A stretch of 64,000 bases of DNA, taken from the NCBI RefSeq assembly GCF_029961145.1, contig NZ_JASBRG010000005.1, forward strand, positions 434,001 through 498,000, in the 5' to 3' direction. The notes beneath the pieces are model-generated. The model had not been told where the DNA came from, ran no database searches, and worked only from the letters and a program-made list of their open reading frames with translations. Each line of letters begins with the position of its first letter. Within the stretch, counting starts at the first letter, position 1. The position numbers were made by a program, and so were the translations under genes. The stretch is from Pinibacter soli. GTDB taxonomy: Bacteria > Bacteroidota > Bacteroidia > Chitinophagales > Chitinophagaceae. Below, in pieces: positions 1 to 8,527 of the stretch.

Positions 1-859
1 CTGACAAAACCTTGACTTTGTCTATTTGCTGTTTTACCGGTATGGTATCACAAACTACCATTTCTTCCAACACACTGTTTTGAATGTTTTCATATGCTTT
101 ACCACTGAAAACAGGGTGTGTACAAAGAGCTCTTACGCTTTTCGCGCCTTTATCTATCAACAATCCGGCACTTTTTGTTAATGTACCGCCTGTATCACAA
201 ATATCATCTATCAATACTACGTTCCTGTTCGTTACATCTCCTATCACTACCATGCTTGCTATTTCGTTTGCACGTTTACGGTGCTTATCACAAATCACCA
301 TTTCGGCGTTAAAATAGCTGGCAATTTCCCTTATCCTATTGGCACTACCCACGTCAGGGGCCGCAAAGGTAAGGTTTTCGAGGTTTAATTGCTCTATGTA
401 AGGAATAAAAATTGCCGAACTGTCAAGGTGATCTACCGGAATATCAAAGTATCCCTGAATTTGTGGAGCGTGTAAATCCATGGTAATTACCCGGTCAGCA
501 CCTGCCGCGGTAAGCATATTGGCAACCAATTTGGACCCGATAGCTACGCGGGGCTTATCTTTTCTATCCTGTCTTGCATAACCATAATAAGGCATTACAG
601 CGATGACTTTCTCTGCGGAAGCTCTTCTGGCTGCATCAATCATTAACAAAAGTTCCATTATGTTATCTGTTGGCGCACAGGTACTTTGAACCAAAAAAAC
701 AACATCTCCACGAATACTTTCATTAAAAATTGGCTGAATTTCTCCATCGCTGAACTTCTGGATGGTTACTTTTCCAAGAGGAGCTCCGAACTTCTCCGCA
801 ATTTTTTCAGCCAGGTATTGCGAACCTGTTCCGGAAAATATCTTAGCTGAACTCTGCAT
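1..859 (-). CDS. prs: Ribose-phosphate pyrophosphokinase, 3'-truncated by the window edge
   Basis: Makes PRPP from ribose 5-phosphate and ATP, the cytosolic entry point for purine, pyrimidine, histidine, tryptophan and NAD synthesis. Reading leftward from ATG at 859, the product begins MQSSAKIFSGTGSQYLAEKI and carries the family hallmarks: the FSDGE segment, the YYGYARQDRK flexible-loop region, the PRPP synthase signature around TMDLHAPQIQGYFDIPVDHL, and the ribose-phosphate binding loop VVLIDDICDTGGTLTK. About 286 codons are visible of a usual 310 or so; the C-terminus lies beyond position 1. The N-terminus matches family length with no plausible upstream extension. A housekeeping host gene, transcribed away from radC. 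Confidence 0.96.
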   Translation of the reverse strand, partial: MQSSAKIFSGTGSQYLAEKIAEKFGAPLGKVTIQKFSDGEIQPIFNESIRGDVVFLVQSTCAPTDNIMELLLMIDAARRASAEKVIAVMPYYGYARQDRKDKPRVAIGSKLVANMLTAAGADRVITMDLHAPQIQGYFDIPVDHLDSSAIFIPYIEQLNLENLTFAAPDVGSANRIREIASYFNAEMVICDKHRKRANEIASMVVIGDVTNRNVVLIDDICDTGGTLTKSAGLLIDKGAKSVRALCTHPVFSGKAYENIQNSVLEEMVVCDTIPVKQQIDKVKVLS

Positions 860-1080
860 ATGGGGAATAAATTGATGCGACGAAGATAAAAACTTAGCAG
901 AGAATCAACGAACTAAAAGGTGGGAATTAGGAATTAAAATTGGGGTTACCGTGAAAAACTGCATTTGTTGTGGAAAAAATTTTCCCTTTGAAATGCAATC
1001 TTTTGGGAAGACGCTCTCAAAGGGAAATAAAATTTGTGTGTAAAAACTTAAAAATAAATGATCATTTTGGTTTTTGAATC

Positions 1081-1260
1081 CTATTTAACTGATGCTAATG
1101 CTTGCGTTTCGGTCGCCTTAACGGGTGACGATTTTGAATTAAACGCATAAAAAATAGAGGAACAAACGAAAATTGAGAAAAAAAGCGCTACAAGATAGAT
1201 GCCTGCGCAAAAGAAAAGGGACTGCATTCCCCCGAGTTGGTTTACGTTTTTGCTTTTCAT
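1081..1260 (-). CDS. Small single-span membrane protein, hypothetical
   Basis: A 59-codon ORF starting MKSKNVNQLGGMQSLFFCAG. Residues about 15-40 form one strongly hydrophobic segment (FFCAGIYLVALFFSIFVCSS), followed by a short polar tail ending ALASVK. I recognise no family. It sits alone between prs (same strand, 221 bp downstream) and the divergent radC. Support is the clean ORF, the plausible transmembrane segment and the lack of any other gene in the gap. A 12-bp direct repeat (ggatgttgaatt at 1261-1272 and 1287-1298) lies immediately upstream of its start. It could be a chance ORF. Confidence 0.45.
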   Translation of the reverse strand: MKSKNVNQLGGMQSLFFCAGIYLVALFFSIFVCSSIFYAFNSKSSPVKATETQALASVK

Positions 1261-1374
1261 GGATGTTGAATTTTAGTTATTCTAAAGGATGTTGAATTGG
1301 ACCCAAACGTTTTCGGAAATCTGTTATAATTGCGTTAACGTTTGTGATTCAAATTTATTATCTAAAATTGTTCG

Positions 1375-2067
1375 ATGCAAGAGAAAAAGTACTCGATTAA
1401 AGACTGGGCAGATGATGATAAACCCCGCGAAAAACTACGATCAAAAGGCGCAAATTCACTAAGCGATGCTGAACTTCTTGCAATATTGATCCGTGATGGA
1501 AATGCCCAGAAAAACGCTCTGGACCTGGGAAGAGAGGTTCTTAGGCTTGGCAACGGCAGCCTTTCTGAACTCGGTAAACTTACGGTCAATGATTTTATGA
1601 CCATCAAAGGCATAGGAGAAGCAAAAGCAGTTGCGATCGCCGCAGCTCTCGAAATTGGTCGAAGACGTGAAGGAGGGCCGTCCATAGAAAAAACAATGAT
1701 TCGGGACAGCAGAAGGGTCGCCGATTTCTTCCGGGGATTGCTGAAAGATATGAGCCAGGAAGTTTTTGCGGTTCTTTTCCTTAATCAATCCAACAAAGTG
1801 ATCCGGCATGAAATAGTAAGTGTTGGTGGTATTACCAGCACAGTTGTAGATGTTCGTGTTATTTTAAAAAAAGCACTTAAAGAAGAGGCAGTTTCTCTTA
1901 TTGTTTGTCACAATCACCCCTCGGGCAATTTGAAGCCAAGCAAGGCCGACGATCTGATGACCCATAAATTAAAAGAATCCGCTTCGCTATTAGATATCAA
2001 AGTACTCGACCACATTATTGTGAGCGAAGAAGGGTATTATAGTTTTGCTGATGAAGGAAGAATATGA
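1375..2067 (+). CDS. radC: RadC family JAB/MPN-domain protein (UPF0758)
   Basis: A 230-residue protein of normal RadC length. The N-terminal half has a helix-hairpin-helix-like region (residues about 60-95, FMTIKGIGEAKAVAIAAALE). The C-terminal half is a JAB/MPN domain with the metal-binding JAMM motif: His179, His181 and Asp192 in CHNHPSGNLKPSKADD. The name is historical. Its role as a DNA-repair factor is not supported by later work on the family, and its biochemical activity is uncertain. The start at 1375 is the first in-frame ATG after an AT-rich leader. It is convergent with the membrane protein at 2073, with only 5 bp between stops. Confidence 0.95.
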   Translation: MQEKKYSIKDWADDDKPREKLRSKGANSLSDAELLAILIRDGNAQKNALDLGREVLRLGNGSLSELGKLTVNDFMTIKGIGEAKAVAIAAALEIGRRREGGPSIEKTMIRDSRRVADFFRGLLKDMSQEVFAVLFLNQSNKVIRHEIVSVGGITSTVVDVRVILKKALKEEAVSLIVCHNHPSGNLKPSKADDLMTHKLKESASLLDIKVLDHIIVSEEGYYSFADEGRI

Positions 2068-2072
2068 GCTAA

Positions 2073-2471
2073 CTATTTCTTTTCTTCGATTTTCATATCC
2101 GGAAACAATGCAGCAACCATCATAAAAATTGAAAAAAGGACAACCAGGAACAGCCCTATTTTCTTTGTAGGACAGTCTCCCGCAGCACAAGCCGGAATAA
2201 TGATAAAGTTGCGAGCGGTCCAGGCGAGGTTGAAGGCGCACAAAAATATGTTGGTTCGCTTTGCCCATACGCGTTGGATCAGGAAGAGGAATATTGCCAG
2301 CACGCTCACGATAATATTCATCAAACCGGGTTTTCCAAAGTTAGTGCCGGGTGCACTAATGCCAGTAACAGTGGTATTAATGGGCTCAATATAAACCCAT
2401 GGCAACAAACAAGAACCGATCACCAGCAATGCCATCACGACGCCCGCCCATTTGGAAAACTTCATATACAA
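2073..2471 (-). CDS. Four-helix integral membrane protein, hypothetical
   Basis: A 132-residue protein with about four hydrophobic segments (near residues 8-28, 48-66, 76-94 and 104-124) separated by short polar loops. An extracytoplasmic-type loop carries two cysteines (ACAAGDCP). The C-terminus is charged (DMKIEEKK). I do not recognise a characterised family; small proteins of this layout are common and unannotated in Bacteroidota. Translation could begin at the first Met or at Met3 (MKFSKW, position 2465). It is convergent with radC and divergent from the MFS gene at 2585. Confidence 0.75.
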   Translation of the reverse strand: MYMKFSKWAGVVMALLVIGSCLLPWVYIEPINTTVTGISAPGTNFGKPGLMNIIVSVLAIFLFLIQRVWAKRTNIFLCAFNLAWTARNFIIIPACAAGDCPTKKIGLFLVVLFSIFMMVAALFPDMKIEEKK

Positions 2472-2584
2472 CGTTTAAAGTTGCGCAAATATAGGAAGGC
2501 AATTAATAATATAATTCTAGCCCGTTAAACGTTTTACCATTAAATAAACACATTTAGAATAAATTGCAGTTTTTGCAGAAAGGT

Positions 2585-3724
2585 ATGAATAGACGCCTCC
2601 CAGCGCAGAGATATTACAGGATAGCAACCAGCGTATTTTTCTTTGTTCAAGGTATAACGTTTGCCAGTTGGGCAAATCGAATACCAACCATTAAAGGCAT
2701 GCTTCAGTTAAATGATGCAGGCCTGGGTGCTTTGCTATTTGCGCTACCTGCGGGGCAAATTCTGGGACTACCATTAGCTGGGTATCTGGTGAGCCGTTAT
2801 GGAAGCCGGAAAATTTTAATTACCGGGGCATTTCTCTACCCCGCAACACTAATGTTGCTTGGGCTTGTTACGGCGGTTTGGCAATTGGCATTAGCTCTGG
2901 CCCTCTTTGGCTTTTTTGTAAATCTGATGAATATCTCTGTCAATACACAAGCCGTAGGCATTGAAAAATTGTACAGGCGTTCGATCATGGCCTCATTTCA
3001 CGGATTGTGGAGCCTTGGCGGTTTTATGGGTGGATTGGTAAGCACTTCCATGATTGCGAAAAATGTTTCTCCTTTTATTCACTTTGTGGTTATTTGGGCC
3101 TTTACACTTTTATGTCTCATCGTGTTTTACAAATACTTGCTGCCCCGCGATGAGAGTCACGAATCAAAACAGCCCATTTTTGTAAAGCCAGATAAATACA
3201 TTCTTAATCTTGGTTTGATTGCACTGGCGAGTATGGTGAGTGAAGGCGCGATGTTTGACTGGAGTGGCGTGTACTTCGAAAAAGTTGTGATGGCACCGAA
3301 AGCATTAATAACACTAGGCTACATAGCATTTATGTCAACCATGGCAGGAGGAAGATTTACGGCGGATTATTTTGTGACAAAATTTGGCGTAAAAAATGTG
3401 TTACAGACGAGTGGTGTTATCATAGCAGTTGGCTTGCTTCTTTCTATTTTATTTCCTTATATAGTGCCTGCTACGATTGGTTTTCTGATGGTGGGCATTG
3501 GTGTATCATCGATTGTTCCACTCGTATACGGACTTGCGGGAAGAAGCAAAACGATGAGGCCGGGCGTTGCGCTTGCAGCTGTTTCTTCCATTGGATTTCT
3601 AGGCTTTTTATTTGGGCCGCCATTTATTGGTTTTATTGCGCAAATGGCGAGTTTGCGTTGGTCGTTTACGGTGATTGCAGTACTTGGTTTGAGTACTACT
3701 TTTCTGTCGGGGAAGATAAAATAA
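2585..3724 (+). CDS. MFS transporter, YbjJ-like
   Basis: A major facilitator superfamily permease of about 379 residues with roughly twelve hydrophobic segments. The N-terminus (FFVQGITFASWANRIPTIK) and the loop-2/3 motif YLVSRYGSRKI resemble the YbjJ/fucose-permease-like branch of the MFS. The substrate cannot be told from sequence. I prefer ATG 2585 (MNRRLPAQRYY), preceded by agaaagg, over the ATG seven codons upstream. It is monocistronic: the next gene is 190 bp away behind a large inverted repeat. Confidence 0.85.
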   Translation: MNRRLPAQRYYRIATSVFFFVQGITFASWANRIPTIKGMLQLNDAGLGALLFALPAGQILGLPLAGYLVSRYGSRKILITGAFLYPATLMLLGLVTAVWQLALALALFGFFVNLMNISVNTQAVGIEKLYRRSIMASFHGLWSLGGFMGGLVSTSMIAKNVSPFIHFVVIWAFTLLCLIVFYKYLLPRDESHESKQPIFVKPDKYILNLGLIALASMVSEGAMFDWSGVYFEKVVMAPKALITLGYIAFMSTMAGGRFTADYFVTKFGVKNVLQTSGVIIAVGLLLSILFPYIVPATIGFLMVGIGVSSIVPLVYGLAGRSKTMRPGVALAAVSSIGFLGFLFGPPFIGFIAQMASLRWSFTVIAVLGLSTTFLSGKIK

Positions 3725-3734
3725 GACAGGAACA

Positions 3735-3859
3735 CAGATTTTCATCATTGTCATGATTTGTTATGATTTGAAATTTTCACGTTCCACCAAATACTAATCC
3801 CGGATTTCAAATCTCAAATAAAAAGAATCTTGACAAATCATGACAATCTTGATAATCTG
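3735..3859. repeat. Imperfect 27-bp inverted repeat in the intergenic space
   Basis: Arms at 3735-3761 and 3833-3859 are reverse complements over 27 positions with about three mismatches (cagatt.tca..attgtcatg around a 71-bp spacer). It lies between the MFS gene and the luciferase-like oxidoreductase gene. The cagatt/aatctg wording matches a family of degenerate dyads common in Bacteroidota intergenic DNA. It could act as a terminator or be a small non-autonomous repeat; the sequence does not decide. Confidence 0.7.
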
Positions 3860-3916
3860 CGTTCTCTCTGTACGCCTGTTCCGTAGAACAATCATCTCTA
3901 ATTTTAAACGTCGGAT

Positions 3917-4939
3917 ATGACAAAGAAGAACATTAAACTTAGCGTACTGGATCAATCGATTGTAAGAAAGGGTTTTACAGCAAGAGATGCCGTAATGGAA
4001 ACTATTGCTACAGCTAAATTCACCGAGAATTTAGGCTACCATAGATTTTGGGTTTCTGAACATCACAATTCAGATATTATTGCAGGTTCTGCGCCAGAAC
4101 TGCTCCTTGTTAAATTAGGCGATGAAACGGATACGATCAGGATTGGTTCGGGCGGCATCATGCTTCCTAACCACAGCTCACTAAAAGTAGCGGAGAATTT
4201 CCGTATGTTGGAAACGCTTTTTCCCGGACGAATTGACTTAGGAATGGGCCGCGCACCGGGCGGAGATCGCATTACTGCTACGCTTTTAAATCCATCAAAT
4301 GATTTTAGCGAAGAGCGTTATCTAACTCAACTGGAACATTTACAGGCGTTTTTTACAGATACGGCGGGAACACAATATGGGCCCATACTTGCGGTGCCAC
4401 AATCTCCCGGCATACCGGCACAATGGATATTAAGTTCCAGTGGAGGCAGCAGCAGCATTGCTGCAAAATTCGGAATGGGTTTGGCGGTTGCAAAATTCAT
4501 TAATGGCCATGCAACACCAGATGTTGTTAATACCTATCGCCAGCAATTTCAACCTTCTGCTCAATTGCAGGAGCCGGATGCATTTCTTGCAATTAGCGTA
4601 TTATGTGCACCAACGCCGGAGAAAGCAAATCAGCTTCGCAAACAAGCCCATTACTTCTTCCTTCAATTTGAAAAAGGAAAGTTTATGCCGCCTCCTTCTT
4701 ACGAAGAAATAAAAGATTACGAATTTTCTTACGACGAACTTGCAATTATTGAAAGAAACAAAGGCCGCATCGTGGTAGGCACGCAACAGGAAGTGAAGGA
4801 GCAACTAACACAGTTGGCAGAAGATTTTGATGTCGATGAAATAATGGTTACGTCAATGACGCATAGCAGAGACGATAGATTTAAATCTTTCGAATTGCTG
4901 GCAGAAACTTTTGAGCTAACAACTACGGCACACAGATGA
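3917..4939 (+). CDS. LLM-class flavin-dependent oxidoreductase (luciferase-like monooxygenase)
   Basis: A 340-residue protein typical of the bacterial luciferase-like superfamily, TIM-barrel enzymes that use reduced FMN or F420. The opening LSVLDQSIVRKGFTARDAV, the motif GYHRFWVSEHHN (residues about 40-52), the glycine-rich segment IRIGSGGIMLPNHSSLKVAE and RIDLGMGRAPGGD all match the subgroup often annotated as YhbW/YrpB-like. The substrate is unknown. It ends just before a bidirectional terminator shared with the MBL-fold gene on the other strand. Confidence 0.9.
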   Translation: MTKKNIKLSVLDQSIVRKGFTARDAVMETIATAKFTENLGYHRFWVSEHHNSDIIAGSAPELLLVKLGDETDTIRIGSGGIMLPNHSSLKVAENFRMLETLFPGRIDLGMGRAPGGDRITATLLNPSNDFSEERYLTQLEHLQAFFTDTAGTQYGPILAVPQSPGIPAQWILSSSGGSSSIAAKFGMGLAVAKFINGHATPDVVNTYRQQFQPSAQLQEPDAFLAISVLCAPTPEKANQLRKQAHYFFLQFEKGKFMPPPSYEEIKDYEFSYDELAIIERNKGRIVVGTQQEVKEQLTQLAEDFDVDEIMVTSMTHSRDDRFKSFELLAETFELTTTAHR

Positions 4940-4959
4940 CACAGATTAGGCTGATTTAC

Positions 4960-4990
4960 ACGGATTTTTTCTTAAGTGAGGAAAATCCGT
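4960..4990. terminator. Bidirectional hairpin terminator
   Basis: A perfect 9-bp stem (acggatttt at 4960-4968 with aaaatccgt at 4982-4990) with T-runs on both strands, between two convergent genes (stops at 4939 and 4993). The flanking cacagatgacacagatt wording is a common Bacteroidota intergenic repeat. Confidence 0.75.
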
Positions 4991-4992
4991 AA

Positions 4993-6024
4993 TTATGAAA
5001 CAGTCAGCCACCACTGTTCATGCGGATATGATTTATCGATGATTATTGGCTCGCCGATCATTGGTGTGGCGATAGGAACCTTGAGTTCCTTTGCTTTTGA
5101 AACAACACGTTTAATTGGTTCGTCCCATGGATGAAGCGCTAAAGCAAACTTTGCCCAATGGACAGGCAGCAACACTTTTGTTTTTAAATCGATGGCGGCT
5201 TGAACAGCCTGCTCGGGCATCATATGAATGTAGCGCCAGTCTTCATTGTATTGACCTGTTTCCAGCATCGCAATATCGAATGGTCCGTACTTATCCCCTA
5301 TCTGTTTGAAATGCGTGTCGTAGCCACTATCTGCTCCAATGTAAAATGAATAGTTGCCGGCCCTCAAAACAAACGACGACCACAAGGTTTTATATCGTGA
5401 TAAACTTCTCCCTGAAAAATGTCTTGCAGGCGCTGCAGCCAGAAACATATTTTCATCGATTTGTTTCTCGTTCCACCAATCAAATTCAATGATCTTGTTT
5501 TTATCAAAGCCCCAATAGCTCAATGTTGCTTCGATTCCAAGTGATGTGCAAACAAGCGACGTTTTCAATTTTAGTTTGGTGATCGTTTCATAATCCATAT
5601 GATCGTAATGATCGTGAGTAATGATCAAAACATCAATTGCAGGCATATCATCAACAGAATAAACATCACTGCCGGGAAAGCTTTTAGCAAAAAAAGAAAA
5701 TGGTGATGCATGGCCGCTAAACACCGGATCGACTAAAATATTTTTCCCGTTTACATGAATCAAATAAGATGAATGTCCAAACCAAACGATAACAGGTTTG
5801 TCTCCCGGAATATTTCTTAGATCAGTGCGAACAGATGGCAATTCATTTGGCGGAGAGGTGTGCGCGGGTTTATTCATGAAACGCCAGATCTGCTTGATCA
5901 TTGGCGATTCGCTCGTCATCATGGGCGTGTCATGAAGATTATTAAAAATATCGTTGTTATAATTTGGCGATAATTTTACTTTCTCTAATTCTTCACCGGT
6001 TGGCTTTTTACCAAATGCTTTCAT
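4993..6024 (-). CDS. MBL-fold metallohydrolase, UlaG/NAPE-PLD-like
   Basis: A metallo-beta-lactamase-fold hydrolase. The metal-binding HDHYDH motif (in VLIITHDHYDHMDYETI) is intact. Further ligands are visible as the His of APARHFSGR, the Asp of YIGADSGYD and the His of LPVHWAKF near the C-terminus. The layout matches the NAPE-hydrolysing phospholipase D/RomA-like branch; the substrate is unknown. I place the start at ATG 6024 (MKAFGKKPTGEELEKV), where family similarity begins. The frame stays open to 6189, but that extra 55 codons mostly translates an intergenic inverted repeat (6118-6213) and is probably not part of the protein. Confidence 0.88.
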   Translation of the reverse strand: MKAFGKKPTGEELEKVKLSPNYNNDIFNNLHDTPMMTSESPMIKQIWRFMNKPAHTSPPNELPSVRTDLRNIPGDKPVIVWFGHSSYLIHVNGKNILVDPVFSGHASPFSFFAKSFPGSDVYSVDDMPAIDVLIITHDHYDHMDYETITKLKLKTSLVCTSLGIEATLSYWGFDKNKIIEFDWWNEKQIDENMFLAAAPARHFSGRSLSRYKTLWSSFVLRAGNYSFYIGADSGYDTHFKQIGDKYGPFDIAMLETGQYNEDWRYIHMMPEQAVQAAIDLKTKVLLPVHWAKFALALHPWDEPIKRVVSKAKELKVPIATPMIGEPIIIDKSYPHEQWWLTVS

Positions 6025-6117
6025 TGCATGCGCGTTTGATTGAATGATCAAATGTACGACGTTATGAGAGGCAATTTGAAAATGCGTTGGACTTGCATCT
6101 GGCTGAAACCCCAACTC

Positions 6118-6213
6118 TTTTAACCGCAAAGAACGCAAAGGAAGCGCAAAGGAAGCAAAGAGAGGATCTTCTTCGATAGCTTTGCGCAACCTTTGAGAAC
6201 TTTGCGGTTAAAA
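6118..6213. repeat. Inverted repeat of the accgcaaag intergenic family
   Basis: Perfect 14-bp arms (ttttaaccgcaaag at 6118-6131, ctttgcggttaaaa at 6200-6213) enclose several degenerate cgcaaagg units (for example at 6133-6160 and 6181-6200). It sits between the MBL-fold and endonuclease genes, both leftward. Such cgcaaag dyads recur in Bacteroidota intergenic regions. One arm reads through as apparent N-terminal codons of the MBL gene. Confidence 0.8.
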
Positions 6214-6225
6214 TTGAAGTTGCTT

Positions 6226-7236
6226 CTAAGGAAGCGTAATATTTAGTTTGTATTTCCTTGCGGGTGTGTTATCGGGTTCCGCACCGCGCATCATTTCACC
6301 TTCATGTTTCTGTGCATCATCGGCATCTTTTATTTCGGCAATTTCCTGCATTTGTGCGCCATTTTTCAACAGTAGTTTTTTTACACCCTTCCATGTAAAG
6401 TTCATTCCGGAGATATCTTCGAGATAACCCACATTTACCTGAAATACTTTTCTATATTTAAAGTCTTTGAAAGCAGTGTCTGAGGCTGCTGTAAGCCCTC
6501 GCTCTGCAACCGTTACAAACATATGCTGATCCTTCATTTTTTGCTCGTGGCTCATCATGAAAGCGGTCGAATACAATCCTTTACTGCTCATGAACACAAT
6601 CACTTTAAAAAAGAATAAAGGAATTTTGAAATCAGGTTGCTTGATATAACCGGGATCGGTTTTCAGCAACAGGGGTCCGGTAAAAACACAAATCTTTTTA
6701 TCGCTTTCCAATGTGGCAGACTCATCGATGATGTACGTCTCCAGTGTTTTCCAAATGCCGGTATTAAGATTTTCGGCCTGAGGTACACTGTTCGGAAAAT
6801 GAAATGTCTGGTAAGCTCTTAACTGAGCGTCGACACCCCACGCCATTTCATTATTGGCTGCCATATGCCCGATTTCAAATTCTGTGATGTCTTTTCGTAA
6901 ATCATAAAATGTATCGCTCAATTGTATATCAGCAGGAATCCGCGGATCCAACCTGAATTTATTTGCTCGGCTCACTTTAACGCCTCGCTGGCTGCCGTCA
7001 ATGTTATAGGCTGAAAAGAATGGCACTTTCCTATCAGTATCGTATAATACAGTCAGGTCAGTATAGTTCAGGAATCCATCTGTGTTGCCTTCTACTTTAG
7101 GCAATGACTTTTTGTACGCTGCGGATAAAATATTGTTCAACGAAACATTAGCGCTATCATTGATGAAAGAAGGAATATAACCCTTACATGCCAGTAAGGT
7201 TGCCTTTGCAAAAGCTTTGTCTAAAACAGAAGTCAT
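6226..7236 (-). CDS. DNA/RNA non-specific endonuclease (NUC family)
   Basis: A 336-residue protein with the betabetaalpha-metal NUC nuclease core. The catalytic stretch reads FEIGHMAANNEMAWG (residues about 119-133), where the family normally has D/E-R-G-H followed by an Asn in the metal site. The general-base His and downstream Asn are present, but the usual Arg of the DRGH motif is Ile. The rest of the fold (NxGIWKTLE, VFTGPLL) is recognisable. There is no signal peptide, unlike most secreted members, so it may be cytoplasmic or exported by a non-Sec route. Neighbours give no functional hint. Confidence 0.8.
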   Translation of the reverse strand: MTSVLDKAFAKATLLACKGYIPSFINDSANVSLNNILSAAYKKSLPKVEGNTDGFLNYTDLTVLYDTDRKVPFFSAYNIDGSQRGVKVSRANKFRLDPRIPADIQLSDTFYDLRKDITEFEIGHMAANNEMAWGVDAQLRAYQTFHFPNSVPQAENLNTGIWKTLETYIIDESATLESDKKICVFTGPLLLKTDPGYIKQPDFKIPLFFFKVIVFMSSKGLYSTAFMMSHEQKMKDQHMFVTVAERGLTAASDTAFKDFKYRKVFQVNVGYLEDISGMNFTWKGVKKLLLKNGAQMQEIAEIKDADDAQKHEGEMMRGAEPDNTPARKYKLNITLP

Positions 7237-7623
7237 AAGACGAGGGGTTTGCTTATAAATTTACAAAGAAGTTTTCGCGAAACGAATCTTGTTTTTAGTC
7301 GATTTCCAAGTGGGCCGGGGAAACAAAACGCACTCCATCACTGGCCGAAATGTGCAAGAATTACCATATTACTGTACTATTTTAACATCTATACCAGATG
7401 ACCAAATCCCGTTTTTATCTCAAACAAGAAAGTTTCAAAAAATATAAATAATCCTCCTTTTCATTTATTAACAACAAGTTACACCGAATAGTGCATACCC
7501 TTTGTTTATTGTTTTTTTAAACGTCAATCTGACAACAAATCAATGAACGATGCTAAAATTCCATACTTTTATTTTAAATACTTTAATCGTTGTAATATTT
7601 TAGCATCAATTAATGATTGCGAT
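7237..7623. other. Divergent intergenic region without a clear gene
   Basis: 387 bp between the leftward endonuclease gene and the rightward AraC gene. It is AT-rich towards the AraC start and should hold both promoters, but I see no exact TAnnTTTG Bacteroidota -7 element at a convincing distance. An in-frame upstream ATG at 7543 would extend the AraC protein by 27 residues of low similarity to family N-termini; I consider that leader non-coding. Confidence 0.5.
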
Positions 7624-8502
7624 ATGAGACCAAGCCTCAGAAAAATTTCTATCAACCCCTTATCGTCGTTTAGCGTAAGAGTTGATCGTGAAGAAATGCT
7701 GAACAGCAACTGGCACTATCATCCCGAGTTGGAGCTTTTGTTAGTAAAAAATGCTTCAGGTACTTCTATCATTGCAGATAAAGTTGAACATTTTAACAGC
7801 ACTTACCTCGTACTGCTTGGACCAAATCTTCCTCATACTTTTTTGTTTGAACAAAAAGGACTGAGTAAAAAATCGGAGGCTGTTGTTATTCACTTTTATG
7901 AAAACTTTTGGGGCGATGCATTTCTGCAGCTACCTGAAATGAAGGAAATAAAGCAACTTTTGCAAATTGCAAGATCTGGCCTGAGACTATCGAACGAAGC
8001 GCAAAGAGAAATTGTTCCATTGCTCGAGAAAATGCCCGATGCTTCTGGCTTAGACAGAATGTTGCTACTCATTAAAATTCTGAAAATTGCTGCACAGAAA
8101 AAAGAGTATTCAATAATTGCCAGCAAAGGATTTGTCTATGATATTTCGGATGAGAATGACATTCGCATTAAAAAAGTGTACGAGTTTACCATTCAGAATT
8201 ATGATCGTGAGATCACGATCAATGAAGTGGCGGAACTTGTGAACCTCACTAAAGAATCGTTCTGCCGTTTCTTTAAGAAAATTTCACGCAAAACATATTT
8301 TCAGTTTCTTATCGAATTCAGGATTGGCATGGCTTGCAGAATGCTGGTGGAAAGCAATTTGTCAATCAAAGAAATTGGCTACAGCTGCGGCTACTATAAT
8401 CTTTCAAACTTCTATCATCAGTTTAATAAATTGATGGGCATTAGTCCGCTGCAATATCAAAGAGATTATTTCAACCTTGTACGAGAAAGCGAGGTTGCTT
8501 AA
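7624..8502 (+). CDS. AraC family transcriptional regulator
   Basis: About 292 residues: an N-terminal cupin-like sensor (NWHYHPELELLLVKNASG, residues about 25-85) and a C-terminal two-helix-turn-helix AraC domain (from about residue 195). The second HTH is strong: SIKEIGYSCGYYNLSNFYHQFNKLMGISPLQYQ. This is the usual layout of regulators that sense a sugar or related ligand. Its stop is 25 bp before the fucosidase start, so it probably controls that gene, perhaps in response to fucose-containing glycans (inference). Start ATG 7624 (MRPSLRKISINPLSSF) fits family N-termini better than 7543. Confidence 0.9.
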   Translation: MRPSLRKISINPLSSFSVRVDREEMLNSNWHYHPELELLLVKNASGTSIIADKVEHFNSTYLVLLGPNLPHTFLFEQKGLSKKSEAVVIHFYENFWGDAFLQLPEMKEIKQLLQIARSGLRLSNEAQREIVPLLEKMPDASGLDRMLLLIKILKIAAQKKEYSIIASKGFVYDISDENDIRIKKVYEFTIQNYDREITINEVAELVNLTKESFCRFFKKISRKTYFQFLIEFRIGMACRMLVESNLSIKEIGYSCGYYNLSNFYHQFNKLMGISPLQYQRDYFNLVRESEVA

Positions 8503-8527
8503 TACATAAACAAACCATTTTTCACGA

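Noticed and set aside
84-317. Plus-strand ORFs over the first 320 bases.
   Set aside because: Shadows of prs, whose minus-strand frame carries clear family motifs.
1261-1298. 12-bp direct repeat ggatgttgaatt as operator or att site.
   Set aside because: Only two copies, no nearby regulator or mobile gene; could be chance.
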